DNA of 46,960 bases from a bacterium (GTDB lineage: Bacteria > Lernaellota > Lernaellaia > JACKCT01): contig JAIOHV010000206.1 of assembly GCA_019912885.1 (NCBI GenBank), positions 1 through 46,960 on the forward strand. Direction: 5' to 3'. This document shows, piece after piece, positions 8,361 to 16,941 of this stretch (the first letter of the stretch is position 1; each line of letters opens with the position of its first letter). A model generated the notes under the pieces. That model made no database searches and was not told the DNA's origin. It worked only from the letters and a program-made list of their open reading frames with translations. A program made the position numbers and the translations under genes.

Positions 8361-8420
8361 GAGTGACGAGTGACGAATGCATCACGCGCGCCCCTGCGTG
8401 ACATTCGACACTCGACACTC
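8361..8420. repeat. Long imperfect hairpin between convergent genes (GAGTGACGA words)
   Basis: Left arm 8361-8379 (GAGTGACGAGTGACGAATG) and right arm 8402-8420 (CATTCGACACTCGACACTC) are inverted copies matching at 17 of 19 positions. An inner stem TCACGC / GCGTGA (8382-8387, 8396-8401) extends the fold. The repeat starts right after the TAG stop of the small outer-membrane gene and lies before the end of hslU, so it may act as a bidirectional terminator or mRNA stabiliser. No T-run follows on either strand. Similar GAGTGACGAATGG words occur at about 11520. Confidence 0.8.
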
Positions 8421-8434
8421 CGCACTCGACAATG

Positions 8435-9946
8435 TCAGAGGATGTAGCGAGACAAATCCTCGTCCTTGGCGATATCGGTCAGGCGCGCGCGGACGTATTC
8501 GCGGTCGATGCGCACGTCTTTCTTGGTGAGGTCCGGCGCGTCGAACGACACCTCGTCGAGCAGGCGCTCGAGGATGGTGTGCAGGCGGCGCGCGCCGATG
8601 TTTTCCGTGCGCGTGTTGACGTCGGTGGCGATGCGCGCCAGCTCCTCGATCGACTCCGGCTGAAAATCGAGCGTGACGCCCTCGGTGGCCAGGAGCGCGA
8701 CGTACTGCTTGATGAGCGCATTTTTCGGCTCGGTCAGGATACGGACGAAATCCGTCTGCGTCAGGCTTTGCAACTCCACGCGGATCGGAAAACGCCCCTG
8801 CAATTCGGGGATGAGGTCGGACGGCTTGCTGACGTTGAACGCGCCCGCGGCGATGAACAGGATGTGATCGGTGCGGATCATGCCGTACTTCGTGGAGACG
8901 GTGCTGCCCTCGATGATCGGCAGCAGGTCGCGCTGCACGCCCTCGCGCGACACGTCCGGCCCGTGGCCCTTTTCGACCGCGCCGATCTTGTCGATTTCAT
9001 CCAGGAAGACGATGCCCGCGTCCTCGACGCGCGCGAGCGCGCCGTTGATGACCTGATCCATGTCGATGAGCTTGGCGGCCTCTTCCGACTCGATGATGTC
9101 CAGGGCCTCGGGCACCAGGACCTTTTTCTTCTTGGTCTTTTTCGGAAACATGTTGCCGAAAAGGTCCTTGAGGTTGATTTCCATGTCCTCCATGCCGCCG
9201 GCGAAAACCTCGACCATCGGCGAGCCCGAGCGGTCCGGAACGCGGATCTCGATCTCCGTTTCGTCGAACTTCCCGTCGCGCAACCACTGGCGCATCTTTT
9301 CGCGCGTGCGCTTGTAGCTTTCGAGCTGCTTTTGATACTCCTCGAGTTCCGGCGGCGCGGCCGTCGAGCCCGCGGGCGTCTCCGCCGGCGTCTCGGGAGC
9401 ATCCGGCTCGGCCGTTTCGCCTTCCTCGCCGCCGGGCTCGCGCGGATCCGCGGGCTTGGGCGTTTTCGGCGGAGGGGGAAGCAGGATGTCGAGCACGCGG
9501 TCTTCCGCGATGTCCGCGGCCTTGTCGGCCACAAGGTCCATCTCCTCGGCCTTCACCATGTTCACGGCAAGTTCGGTGAGATCGCGGATCATCGATTCCA
9601 CGTCGCGCCCGACGTAGCCGACCTCCGTGAACTTGCTGGCCTCGATCTTCAGGAACGGCGCGTTCGCCAGCCGCGCGAGCCGCCGCGCGATCTCCGTTTT
9701 GCCCACGCCGGTCGGCCCGATCATGATGATGTTCTTCGGCGCGATCTCCTCGCGCAATTCCTCGGGCACCTGCTGGCGGCGCCAGCGGTTGCGGAGCGCA
9801 ATCGCCACCGCGCGCTTGGCCTTGTCCTGGCCGATGATGTATTCGTCAAGCTCGGTGACGATCTGGCGCGGCGTGAGTTGCGCCTCGAAGTCGTCGTCGT
9901 AGCCCTCGATCGTTTCGGCGTTTTCGCCGTTATTCTCCGATGCCAT
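8435..9946 (-). CDS. hslU: HslU, ATPase subunit of the HslUV protease
   Basis: A 503-residue AAA+ unfoldase that feeds substrates to the HslV peptidase in the cytoplasm. The N-terminus has the HslU signature ([18 protein letters not shown]). Walker A is GPTGVGKTE at residues 77-85. The pore motif GYVGRD is near 110-115. Walker B and sensor region [12 protein letters not shown] is near 311-322. The C-terminus LSRYIL matches the tail that docks into HslV. The I-domain carries a low-complexity Pro/Glu/Ala-rich stretch at about 156-202 that makes the protein longer than typical HslU (about 440-460). hslV lies 21 bases upstream in the same direction. Confidence 0.97.
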   Translation of the reverse strand: MASENNGENAETIEGYDDDFEAQLTPRQIVTELDEYIIGQDKAKRAVAIALRNRWRRQQVPEELREEIAPKNIIMIGPTGVGKTEIARRLARLANAPFLKIEASKFTEVGYVGRDVESMIRDLTELAVNMVKAEEMDLVADKAADIAEDRVLDILLPPPPKTPKPADPREPGGEEGETAEPDAPETPAETPAGSTAAPPELEEYQKQLESYKRTREKMRQWLRDGKFDETEIEIRVPDRSGSPMVEVFAGGMEDMEINLKDLFGNMFPKKTKKKKVLVPEALDIIESEEAAKLIDMDQVINGALARVEDAGIVFLDEIDKIGAVEKGHGPDVSREGVQRDLLPIIEGSTVSTKYGMIRTDHILFIAAGAFNVSKPSDLIPELQGRFPIRVELQSLTQTDFVRILTEPKNALIKQYVALLATEGVTLDFQPESIEELARIATDVNTRTENIGARRLHTILERLLDEVSFDAPDLTKKDVRIDREYVRARLTDIAKDEDLSRYIL

Positions 9947-9967
9947 GAATCGCTCCCCCCGGATTCG

Positions 9968-10519
9968 TCAGCCGATTTCGTCCACGACGATTTGCGCATT
10001 CGTGTAAATGCAGATATCCGCGGCGATGTGCATCGCCTCGGTCGCCACGTCTCTGGCGCTCATGTCCGTGTGCTTCACGAGCGCGCGCGCGGCGGCGAGC
10101 GCGTAGGCGCCGCCCGAACCGATCGCCGCCACGCCGTCGTCCGGCTGGATCACCTCGCCCCCGCCGGAGATGACGAACGTCGATTCGGCGTCCGCCGCGA
10201 TCAAAAGCGCATTCAACTGACGCAGGAACTTGTCACGCCGCCAGTCCTTCGCCAGTTCCACGGCCGCGCGCATGAGATTGCCCTGATACTGCTCGAGCTT
10301 GGCCTCGAGCTTCTCGTACAGGTTGAATGCGTCCGCCACCGCGCCCGCGAAGCCGACGAGCACCTTGTCGTCGTGCAGGCGGCGGATCTTTTTCGCGCCG
10401 TGTTTGATCACCTGCTCGCCCAGCGTCACCTGCCCATCGCCCGCGATGGCGACGCGGCCGTTTTTTCGGACGGCGACGATGGTCGTCGCGTGCGGATGGT
10501 TGTCGTGCGTTGTTTTCAT
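9968..10519 (-). CDS. hslV: HslV, peptidase subunit of the HslUV protease
   Basis: A 183-residue proteasome-like Ntn hydrolase. An 11-residue propeptide ([11 protein letters not shown]) precedes the catalytic Thr12 in TTIVAV. The motif [14 protein letters not shown] and Lys in [10 protein letters not shown] match the active-site region, and [15 protein letters not shown] is the conserved C-terminal motif. It forms hexameric rings with HslU for ATP-dependent protein degradation. Its ATG overlaps the xerC stop as ATGA, indicating translational coupling, and hslU follows after 21 bases. Confidence 0.97.
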   Translation of the reverse strand: MKTTHDNHPHATTIVAVRKNGRVAIAGDGQVTLGEQVIKHGAKKIRRLHDDKVLVGFAGAVADAFNLYEKLEAKLEQYQGNLMRAAVELAKDWRRDKFLRQLNALLIAADAESTFVISGGGEVIQPDDGVAAIGSGGAYALAAARALVKHTDMSARDVATEAMHIAADICIYTNAQIVVDEIG

Positions 10520-11463
10520 CGTTGTCGATCCTCACGGCGGCGCGCACGCGGGTGCGCGCGCTCGTATTCCTCACGCAGGTGCTCCGGCGACAGGTGCGTG
10601 TAAACCTGCGTCGTGGACAGCGACGCATGCCCGAGCATCTCCTGAATCTCGCGCAGATTTGCGCCGCCTTCCAGCAGGTGCGTCGCAAAACTGTGACGCA
10701 GCTTATGCGGAGTCACGTTTCGCCCGGGCACGGTCGCCAGACCGTATTTGCGCGCCGCGTTGTACGCTGACTGCCGCGACAGGCGCGTGCCGCGCGCCGA
10801 CAAAAACAGCGGGCCGCCGCCCGCGTCGCCGTATTCCTTGCGGCGCTCGTCCACGGTCGCCGCGATGTATGCGGAAATCGCCTGCGCGGCGGGTCTGCCG
10901 ATCATCACCAGTCGCGGTTTTCGCCGCTTGCCCATCACGCGAAGCACACCCGTCTGAAGGTCCGCATCCGCGACATCGGCGCCCGTCGCCTCGGAGATGC
11001 GCGCGCCGGAGCTATAGAGCAGTTCGAGCAGCGCCAGGTTGCGCAGGCGGTGGCGATCGTCCGGTGCGCGATCGAGCAGGGCGGCGGTTTCATCCGCGGT
11101 CAGATACTCGGGCAGGCGTTTTTCCTTTTTCGGGCCGCGCACCAGCCGCGCGGGGTTTTCGTCCGCGAGGCCGCGCTTGCGTAAATAGTTGTAAAAACGG
11201 CGGATCGCCGAAAGTTTGCGGCGCACGCTCGACGGCGCGTCCTTGCCCGCACGGCTGGCGATAAACGCGCGCACGCCGAGCTTTCCTGCGCGCGCGAGGT
11301 TCGGCGGATCGCCCTTGATGAGCCCTTCGGCCGAAACGAACTCGGCAAACTGCGTCAGATCGCAGCGATACGCGTCGAGTGTCGTCACGGGCGCGTCCTT
11401 TTCGAGCCGAAGCTCTTCAAGGAACTTTCCGATGAGGGGGTGCGTTGGGGCGGGTGTGGACAA
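10516..11463 (-). CDS. xerC: Tyrosine recombinase XerC/CodV type
   Basis: About 315 residues from the TTG at 11463. Starts further upstream (a TTG at 11472, a GTG at 11592) are possible, because no strong Shine-Dalgarno decides. An N-terminal SAM-like core-binding domain ([18 protein letters not shown]) is followed by the catalytic domain. Catalytic residues are visible: Arg in [11 protein letters not shown], Lys in [31 protein letters not shown] and Tyr in VYTHLS. XerC with XerD resolves chromosome dimers at dif. Its position just before hslVU is the same as codV-clpQ-clpY of Bacillus. It is not linked to an integron or phage here. Confidence 0.93.
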   Translation of the reverse strand: MSTPAPTHPLIGKFLEELRLEKDAPVTTLDAYRCDLTQFAEFVSAEGLIKGDPPNLARAGKLGVRAFIASRAGKDAPSSVRRKLSAIRRFYNYLRKRGLADENPARLVRGPKKEKRLPEYLTADETAALLDRAPDDRHRLRNLALLELLYSSGARISEATGADVADADLQTGVLRVMGKRRKPRLVMIGRPAAQAISAYIAATVDERRKEYGDAGGGPLFLSARGTRLSRQSAYNAARKYGLATVPGRNVTPHKLRHSFATHLLEGGANLREIQEMLGHASLSTTQVYTHLSPEHLREEYERAHPRARRREDRQR

Positions 11464-11613
11464 AGCACGCAAAAGGTAAGGCCCGGTATGGGGAGTGTCA
11501 ACGAACGAATGTCGGGTTTCGAGTGACGAATGGCGAATTCCTTTGCAGCCAAGCCAAGGTGGCGGACGCCCGCGACGAATCGCGGGTGCCACACTTTTGC
11601 CCGAGGTACGAGG
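11464..11613. repeat. Intergenic dispersed-repeat segment between trmFO and xerC
   Basis: A 150-base gap that holds a GAGTGACGAATGGCGAATTC word (about 11520-11540, same family as the 8361 hairpin) and a segment with a perfect 6-bp stem CCCGCG / CGCGGG around an ACGAAT loop (11569-11586). AT-richer flanks contain TTTTGCCC and AGGTACGAGGTC words. No gene is convincing here; the reading frame through it on the minus strand is only an extension of xerC. Confidence 0.55.
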
Positions 11614-12966
11614 TCAAAGGTGTGCTTTGCTCGCTGATAGCTCGGCCTCGCCAAACAACCGCTCGCGCACCGTCGCCGCCCACGCGGTGCCCTCCGACAA
11701 CGCGCGTTCGGACTTTTTCGCCTTGCGGTCGGCCTTTTTGGCGCGGCCTTCGATCGCGGGCAATAGGCCGAAATTCGCGTTCATCGGCATGAACGGCCGC
11801 GCATCGGACGCGGTGACATGACGCAGCAGCGCACCAAGCATCGTCGCCGGGCCGGGCGCGGGAATCGTGACGCCGCGAAGCTGGGCCGCCGCGAAAAGCC
11901 CGGCGAGAAGACCGCACGCGCCGCTTTCCAGATAGCCCTCGACGCCCGTTATCTGGCCCGCCAGACGCACCAACGGCCGCGCGCGAAGGCGCAGCGTTTC
12001 ATCGAGCACGCGCGGTCCGTCGACGTAGGTGTTGCGGTGGATGACGCCAAGGCGATGAAACTGGGCGTTCGCGAGGCCGGGGATCATCCGCAGCACGCGC
12101 TTCTGGTCGCCGTGTTTCATGCGCGTCTGGAAGCCGACGATGCTCCAGCTCTCGCCGTCCGCGTCCTCGCGCCGGAGTTGCACGACCGCGTGCGGCCGCC
12201 GGCCGGTGCGCGGATCGACGAGGCCGACCGGGCGCATCGGCCCGAATGCGAGCGTCTTGTCGCCGCGCGCGGCCAGGTCTTCGATTGGCTGGCAGGCCTC
12301 GAACAGGCGCGCGCCCTCAAACTCGCGCGGCGTGACCTTCTCGGCCTCGCGCAGCGCGGCGAGAAACGCGGCGTACTGCTCTTCGGTCATGGGGCAGTTC
12401 AGGAAATCCGGCTCGCCCTTGTCCCAGCGTGAGGCGGCGTACACGACGGATCGGTCGATCGACTCGCCCGCGACGATGGGGCTTGTCGCATCGAAGAAAA
12501 ACAGGTGCTCGCTTCCCGTGACGCGTGCCAGGTCCGCCGCGAGATCGTCCGCGGTCAGGGGGCCGGTCGCGACGATGGCGGGGGAATCGGGCAGGCGATC
12601 CGGCTCGCCGGTTTCAATCGACACGCCAAAATCGGCAAGCCGCGCGCGAACGTGGTCGGACAGCGCGGCGCGATCGACGGCCAGCGATCCGCCGGCCGGC
12701 ACGGCCGCGTCGCGCCCCGCGTCGAGCAGGATGGAGCCGAGAAGGTCCATCTCGCGCTTGAGCAGCCCCGACCCCGTGTGCGGATCGAGCGATCCGAACG
12801 AGTTGGAGCACACCATCTCCGCCGGGCCGGGCAAATTATGGGCGGGCGAAAACGCGGCGGGTTTGCGCTCCACAAGACGCACGCGAATCCCCGCTCGCGC
12901 GCACGCCTGCGCGGCCTCGCTGCCAGCCATTCCCGCGCCGATGATGGTGATGTCGAAATCGCTCAT
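11614..12966 (-). CDS. trmFO: TrmFO, folate/FAD-dependent tRNA m5U54 methyltransferase
   Basis: 450 residues from the ATG at 12966; upstream starts lie inside a GC palindrome. The FAD-binding motif IIGAGMAGSEAA is at the N-terminus. The family motifs VCSNSFGSLDPHTGSGLLK, FFDATSPIV and QTRMKHGDQKRVLRMIPGL are all present, as is VEGYLESGACGLLAG near the C-terminus. The enzyme transfers a methylene from 5,10-methylene-THF to U54 of tRNA using FADH2. This is the folate route, distinct from SAM-dependent TrmA. The gene sits between topA and xerC in the same direction, the order known from Firmicutes. Confidence 0.96.
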   Translation of the reverse strand: MSDFDITIIGAGMAGSEAAQACARAGIRVRLVERKPAAFSPAHNLPGPAEMVCSNSFGSLDPHTGSGLLKREMDLLGSILLDAGRDAAVPAGGSLAVDRAALSDHVRARLADFGVSIETGEPDRLPDSPAIVATGPLTADDLAADLARVTGSEHLFFFDATSPIVAGESIDRSVVYAASRWDKGEPDFLNCPMTEEQYAAFLAALREAEKVTPREFEGARLFEACQPIEDLAARGDKTLAFGPMRPVGLVDPRTGRRPHAVVQLRREDADGESWSIVGFQTRMKHGDQKRVLRMIPGLANAQFHRLGVIHRNTYVDGPRVLDETLRLRARPLVRLAGQITGVEGYLESGACGLLAGLFAAAQLRGVTIPAPGPATMLGALLRHVTASDARPFMPMNANFGLLPAIEGRAKKADRKAKKSERALSEGTAWAATVRERLFGEAELSASKAHL

Positions 12967-13248
12967 GTCGTTCCCGCGACCGCGGGCGGCCCGCCCGCTT
13001 TGAAACAATCGCGTCTTCCCGGTGCGCTGTCAAAGATCACCGGCGTGTATTGCCGCGACGGCGTCACCCCGGGACCGCAGGTGTCCTCACCTGCTTATAA
13101 ACGCGCGCGCCGAAGGCGCGCTTCCGATTTGCGTTGGTGGTTCTTCCGCGAGGCCGTCTCAAGGGTCGGACGGGGAGGCCGCTTGCTGACCCGCCTTCGC
13201 CAAGGCTTCGGCGTGCCGGGCGCGCGCGGCTCTGTTCGTCGCTGTCCG
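12967..13248. repeat. Composite repeat region between topA and trmFO
   Basis: A 282-base gap filled by at least three dispersed repeat types. 12973-13000 is a GC palindrome (GACCGCGGGCGGCCCGCCCG). 13067-13099 is the CCCCGGGACCGCAGGTGTCC variant, whose reverse complement occurs at 29171 and 29531. 13179-13240 is a CCGCTTGCTGAC..GCGCGCGGCTCTGTTCGTCGC unit split by about 30 extra bases. No gene is supported. The palindrome ends 7 bases before the trmFO start codon. Confidence 0.8.
13098..13121 (-). terminator. Possible terminator downstream of topA
   Basis: On the minus strand GCGCGCC-TTC-GGCGCGC forms a perfect 7-bp stem with a three-base loop (13105-13121), followed by GCGTTTAT. The T-run is short and interrupted, so efficiency is doubtful. 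The position, after topA and before trmFO, fits. Confidence 0.4.
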
Positions 13249-15774
13249 CTAGCTTCCCGCTTCGCTCGCCGCGCGAGCCGTATCCGGCTTATTCGCCGCG
13301 CCTTCCTTGGGCATCGCGGGCGAATCGAAGATCGCCTCGCACTTCGGGCACTTCATCTCTTCGGGGCCCTTGCCGGGCGCGGGAGGCGTCGTCTCCTGCG
13401 TCCAGGGCGATTTGCACATCGGGCAGGGGATCGGAAGCGGGCGCTCGTTGAGCAGCAGTTCGCACTTGCCGCACGCCCAGAACGGTTTCTTGTTCGGGCC
13501 GCCGCGGCGCGGCAGGCGCTCGATGAGCGTGCCTTCGCAGCCGTCGATCGGGCAGGCAAAGCCCGTATCGAACGGCGCGGTGCCGCGGCACTTGGGATAG
13601 GTCGAGCAACTCCAGAAGTGCGAGCCGTATTTCGAGACGCGCAGCTTCATCGGCTTTTCGCACGTGGGGCAGGGCGGCTCGGCGCCCTTTTTGACCTCGT
13701 ACAACGGGTCCGGCTTTTTCTCCTTGAGCGACACCGTGTTCTTGCAGTCGGGGTATCCCGTGCACGCGAGATACGGGCCGAAACGTCCCTGGCGACGCAC
13801 CATGGGCTTGCCGCATTTGTCGCACGTGACGTCCGTCGTCTCGTCCTTGACGATGACGATCTCGCCGTTCTCGTCGCGGATGAAGTTCTTGGCGTTCTGG
13901 CAATCCGGGTATTTGGAACATGCGAGGAACGCACCGCTCTTGCCGAACTTGATTCCCATCGGGCTGCCGCACTTTTCGCACTTGATGTCCGTGAGCTGGC
14001 CCTTGAGCTTGAAATCCTTCAGATGTTCGTTCGCACTGGTCAGAAGGTTTTCGAACGGGCCGTAAAACGCCGTCAGCATGGCGTTCGGTTTGCGCGATCC
14101 GTCTTCGATCTCGTCGAGCTGCTCTTCCATGTTCGCGGTGAAACCCACTTCCATGATGGAGGGGAACGCATCGATGAGAAGCTGCGTCACCACCTCGCCC
14201 AAAGGGGTCGGACGAAGCAGGCCCTGCATCTTTTCGGCGTAGCCCTTCTCCACGATCGTGCCCATGATTGTCGCGTACGTGGACGGCCGGCCGATGCCCT
14301 GCTCCTCGAGCGCGCGGATGAGCGCGGCCTCGGAGTAGCGCGAAGGCGGCTGCGTGAACTTCTGCTCGGTCTTCACGTCCTTGCAGGTCAGCGCGTCGCC
14401 CGGCTTGACCTTCGGCAGCTCGACGGCCGTCGCGTGGTCGGTCGCGCGGCGGCCGGGGGTGTCGGACGCGTCGCCCGCGCTGTCGCGGCGATCGTATTCG
14501 TAAACGCCCTCGCGCGTCGCGGCGAGATGCCCGGCAAAGACCTCCTCGGTGCTCGTCGCGGCCAGCGTGTATTCCCCGCCGCACGCGGCCTCGATGGTCT
14601 TTTGCGCGAAGCGCGCGGGCGCCATCTGCGAGGCGAAAAAGCGGTTCCAAACCAGGCGGTAGAGCTTCATCTGCTCGGGCGAAAGCTTGCCCTCGACGGC
14701 TTTGGGCGGCAGGTCAAATCGCGTCGGGCGGATCGCCTCGTGCGCCTCCTGGGCGCGCTTGGCGCTTTTGTAGAAATTCGGTTTATCGGGCAGATACGCG
14801 GCGCCCCACGTCGCGCGGATGTATTCCGCCGCCGCTTGCTGCGCCTCCGGCGCGATGCGCACGGAGTCCGTACGCATGTAGGTGATGAGGCCCTCCGGCC
14901 CGTCGCCGCCGACGGACACGCCCTCGTAAAGCTGCTGCGCGATGGCCATCGTCTGGCGCGGCGACATGCGAAGCTGTCCGCTCGCCGCCTGCTGCATCGT
15001 GCTTGTGATGAACGGCGGCGCGGCCTTGCGCGACACTTCCTTGCTGTCGATGGACGCGACGACGATCTTGCCGCCAAGGAGCGCGGCCTTCACCTTGGCC
15101 GCGGCGTCGGCGTTGCCGACATCGGGCTTTTGGCCGTTGACTTTGGCCAGCCGCGCGGTGAATGGCGGCGGCACGTCGGCAGCAAGGTCCGCGGTGATGA
15201 CCCAATATTCGCGCGGGGTGAACGCGCGGATCTCCTCCTCGCGCTCCATCACGATGCGCACGGCCACCGACTGCACGCGCCCGGCCGAAAGGCCCGGTTT
15301 CACCTTGCGCCACAGGAACGGCGAAAGTTTGTATCCCACCAGGCGGTCGAGGATGCGGCGGGTCTGCTGGCTCTGGAACTTGTTTTCGTCGAGGTCGAGC
15401 GGGTGCGCCACGGCCTCCTGCACGGCACGGCGCGTGATCTCGTTGAACATAACGCGGCGGACGGGCTTGTCCTTGATGCCGAGCGCCTCGGCCAGATGCC
15501 AGGCGATGGCCTCGCCCTCGCGGTCCGGGTCGGGTCCGAGCAGGATGGTGTCCGCGTTTTTCGCCGCGGAGCGGAGCTCCTTGATGACCTTTTCCTTGCC
15601 CTTGATCGTGACGTATTTGACCGCGAATTCGTTTTCCGGCTCGACGCCGAGTTCCTTGACCGGCAGGTCGCGGATGTGGCCGACGCTCGCCTTCACGGTG
15701 AAGTCCTTGCCCAGGTATTTGTCCAGGGTGCGGGCCTTGGCGGGCGATTCGACGATCAAAAGCGTGCGGCTCAT
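13249..15774 (-). CDS. topA: DNA topoisomerase I
   Basis: An 841-residue type IA topoisomerase that relaxes negative supercoils. The Toprim domain begins LLIVESPAKA (catalytic Glu9), with the DPDRE motif at about 82-86. The active-site Tyr299 lies in GLITYMRTDS. A helical gate region follows (YSEAALIRALEEQGIGRPST). The C-terminus (about 575-800) holds four to five zinc-ribbon motifs (CEKCGSPMG, CDKCGKPM, CPTCEKPM, CGKC, CPMC). dprA ends inside the topA start (ATGA overlap), so the two are coupled. Confidence 0.98.
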   Translation of the reverse strand: MSRTLLIVESPAKARTLDKYLGKDFTVKASVGHIRDLPVKELGVEPENEFAVKYVTIKGKEKVIKELRSAAKNADTILLGPDPDREGEAIAWHLAEALGIKDKPVRRVMFNEITRRAVQEAVAHPLDLDENKFQSQQTRRILDRLVGYKLSPFLWRKVKPGLSAGRVQSVAVRIVMEREEEIRAFTPREYWVITADLAADVPPPFTARLAKVNGQKPDVGNADAAAKVKAALLGGKIVVASIDSKEVSRKAAPPFITSTMQQAASGQLRMSPRQTMAIAQQLYEGVSVGGDGPEGLITYMRTDSVRIAPEAQQAAAEYIRATWGAAYLPDKPNFYKSAKRAQEAHEAIRPTRFDLPPKAVEGKLSPEQMKLYRLVWNRFFASQMAPARFAQKTIEAACGGEYTLAATSTEEVFAGHLAATREGVYEYDRRDSAGDASDTPGRRATDHATAVELPKVKPGDALTCKDVKTEQKFTQPPSRYSEAALIRALEEQGIGRPSTYATIMGTIVEKGYAEKMQGLLRPTPLGEVVTQLLIDAFPSIMEVGFTANMEEQLDEIEDGSRKPNAMLTAFYGPFENLLTSANEHLKDFKLKGQLTDIKCEKCGSPMGIKFGKSGAFLACSKYPDCQNAKNFIRDENGEIVIVKDETTDVTCDKCGKPMVRRQGRFGPYLACTGYPDCKNTVSLKEKKPDPLYEVKKGAEPPCPTCEKPMKLRVSKYGSHFWSCSTYPKCRGTAPFDTGFACPIDGCEGTLIERLPRRGGPNKKPFWACGKCELLLNERPLPIPCPMCKSPWTQETTPPAPGKGPEEMKCPKCEAIFDSPAMPKEGAANKPDTARAASEAGS

Positions 15775-16931
15775 CGGGACTCCGGATTCAGCGTATAACG
15801 TTTTCCGGGATGCGCGGCGGCGGCGCCGCGGATCTCCAGGTCGAGCAAAAGCGCCGATAGTGCGGCGGCGGCAAGGCCCGTCGCGGCCGCGATTTCGTCC
15901 ACATGGCGCGGCTCACGGGTTAGGGCTTCTACCACAAGCGCGGCGTCACCTGTCAAGCCAAGGCGACGGATGACCTCGCCGGGTGACGGCGGCGACGGCA
16001 GCGCGAGCGACTCGCGGCGCGCGAATTCCGGCACGATCGCGCCGACCACGTCGAGCGCCTCGAATACCGGCGTCGCGCCGTCGCGGATCAGCCGATGCGG
16101 CCCCGCCGACATCGGCGCGTCGATCGGCCCGGGCACCCCGAAGATCGGCTTGCCCTGTTCGGCGCCGTATCGAACCGTAATCATCGTTCCGCTCTTGTCA
16201 CCCGCCTCCACGACAAGCACCCCCATCGAAAGGCCGGCGATGATGCGGTTGCGGATCGGGAAGTTTGCCGGCACGGGCGCCGTGCCGGGAAAAAACTCCG
16301 AAATCACCGCGCCTTGCGACGCGATCTTTCGCGAAAGCGAAGCGTTTTCCGCCGGATACGGCCTGTCGATGCCCGATCCCAACACCGCGATCGTTCGCCC
16401 GCCCGCGGCCTCGAGCGCCCCCGCGTGCGCGGCGGCATCGATGCCGTACGCAAGGCCCGAGACGATCGTGACGCCACATTCCGCGATCTGCCGCGAAAGG
16501 ACGCGCCCGATCCGCGTGCCGTATTCGGTCGGCTTGCGCGATCCGACAACCGACACCGAAAGGGCGTCCGCCGCCGTCCAGCTTCCTTGTATATAAAGGA
16601 TGGGCGGCGGCGGATCGATGGCCGCAAGCGGAACGGGATATTCGTCATCACCAATAACGACGACGCGCGCTCCGCAAAGACGCAGGGCGTTTTCGGCCTT
16701 GTCGACCTCGTCCCACGCCTGAAAGCCCGCGACGGCCTTCGCCGCGTCCTCGGCGATCCCCGCTTCGCGCAGATCGGACGCCGGGCGTTCGAGCACGGCG
16801 GCGGTGCCGCCGAATTCGCGGATCAGGCGCGCGACGGTTGCCGGGCCGATGCCGTTTTTTTCGCGAAAGGCGAGATACGACAGGGCGAGCGCGCCGCGCC
16901 TCTCCTTATCGCTCGCCCCGTCGCCCGTCAT
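15771..16931 (-). CDS. dprA: DprA/Smf DNA-processing protein
   Basis: A 386-residue DprA. An N-terminal helix-hairpin-helix-like segment (NGIGPATVARLIREFGG) precedes the Rossmann-like DNA-binding core with SVVGSRKPTEYG, SGLAYGIDAAAH, VLGSGIDRPYPAEN and SGTMITVRYGAEQGKP. The C-terminal 60 residues look like a winged helix (VVEALTREPRHVDEIAAATGL). DprA protects incoming single-stranded DNA and loads RecA during natural transformation. It lies 10 bases after the tldD-like gene and overlaps topA. No other competence genes are in the window. Confidence 0.96.
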   Translation of the reverse strand: MTGDGASDKERRGALALSYLAFREKNGIGPATVARLIREFGGTAAVLERPASDLREAGIAEDAAKAVAGFQAWDEVDKAENALRLCGARVVVIGDDEYPVPLAAIDPPPPILYIQGSWTAADALSVSVVGSRKPTEYGTRIGRVLSRQIAECGVTIVSGLAYGIDAAAHAGALEAAGGRTIAVLGSGIDRPYPAENASLSRKIASQGAVISEFFPGTAPVPANFPIRNRIIAGLSMGVLVVEAGDKSGTMITVRYGAEQGKPIFGVPGPIDAPMSAGPHRLIRDGATPVFEALDVVGAIVPEFARRESLALPSPPSPGEVIRRLGLTGDAALVVEALTREPRHVDEIAAATGLAAAALSALLLDLEIRGAAAAHPGKRYTLNPESR

Positions 16932-16941
16932 GAACGAATCG

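Noticed and set aside
9968-11463. XerC as an integron or phage integrase
   Set aside because: Its place directly before hslVU and after trmFO is the housekeeping xerC/codV position; no attachment sites or cassette array are nearby.
12505-15798. Very long open frame (about 1,100 codons) on the plus strand opposite topA and trmFO
   Set aside because: It is a shadow of topA and trmFO on the other strand; the protein is Arg/Ala-rich with no domain, while the minus strand encodes clear enzymes.
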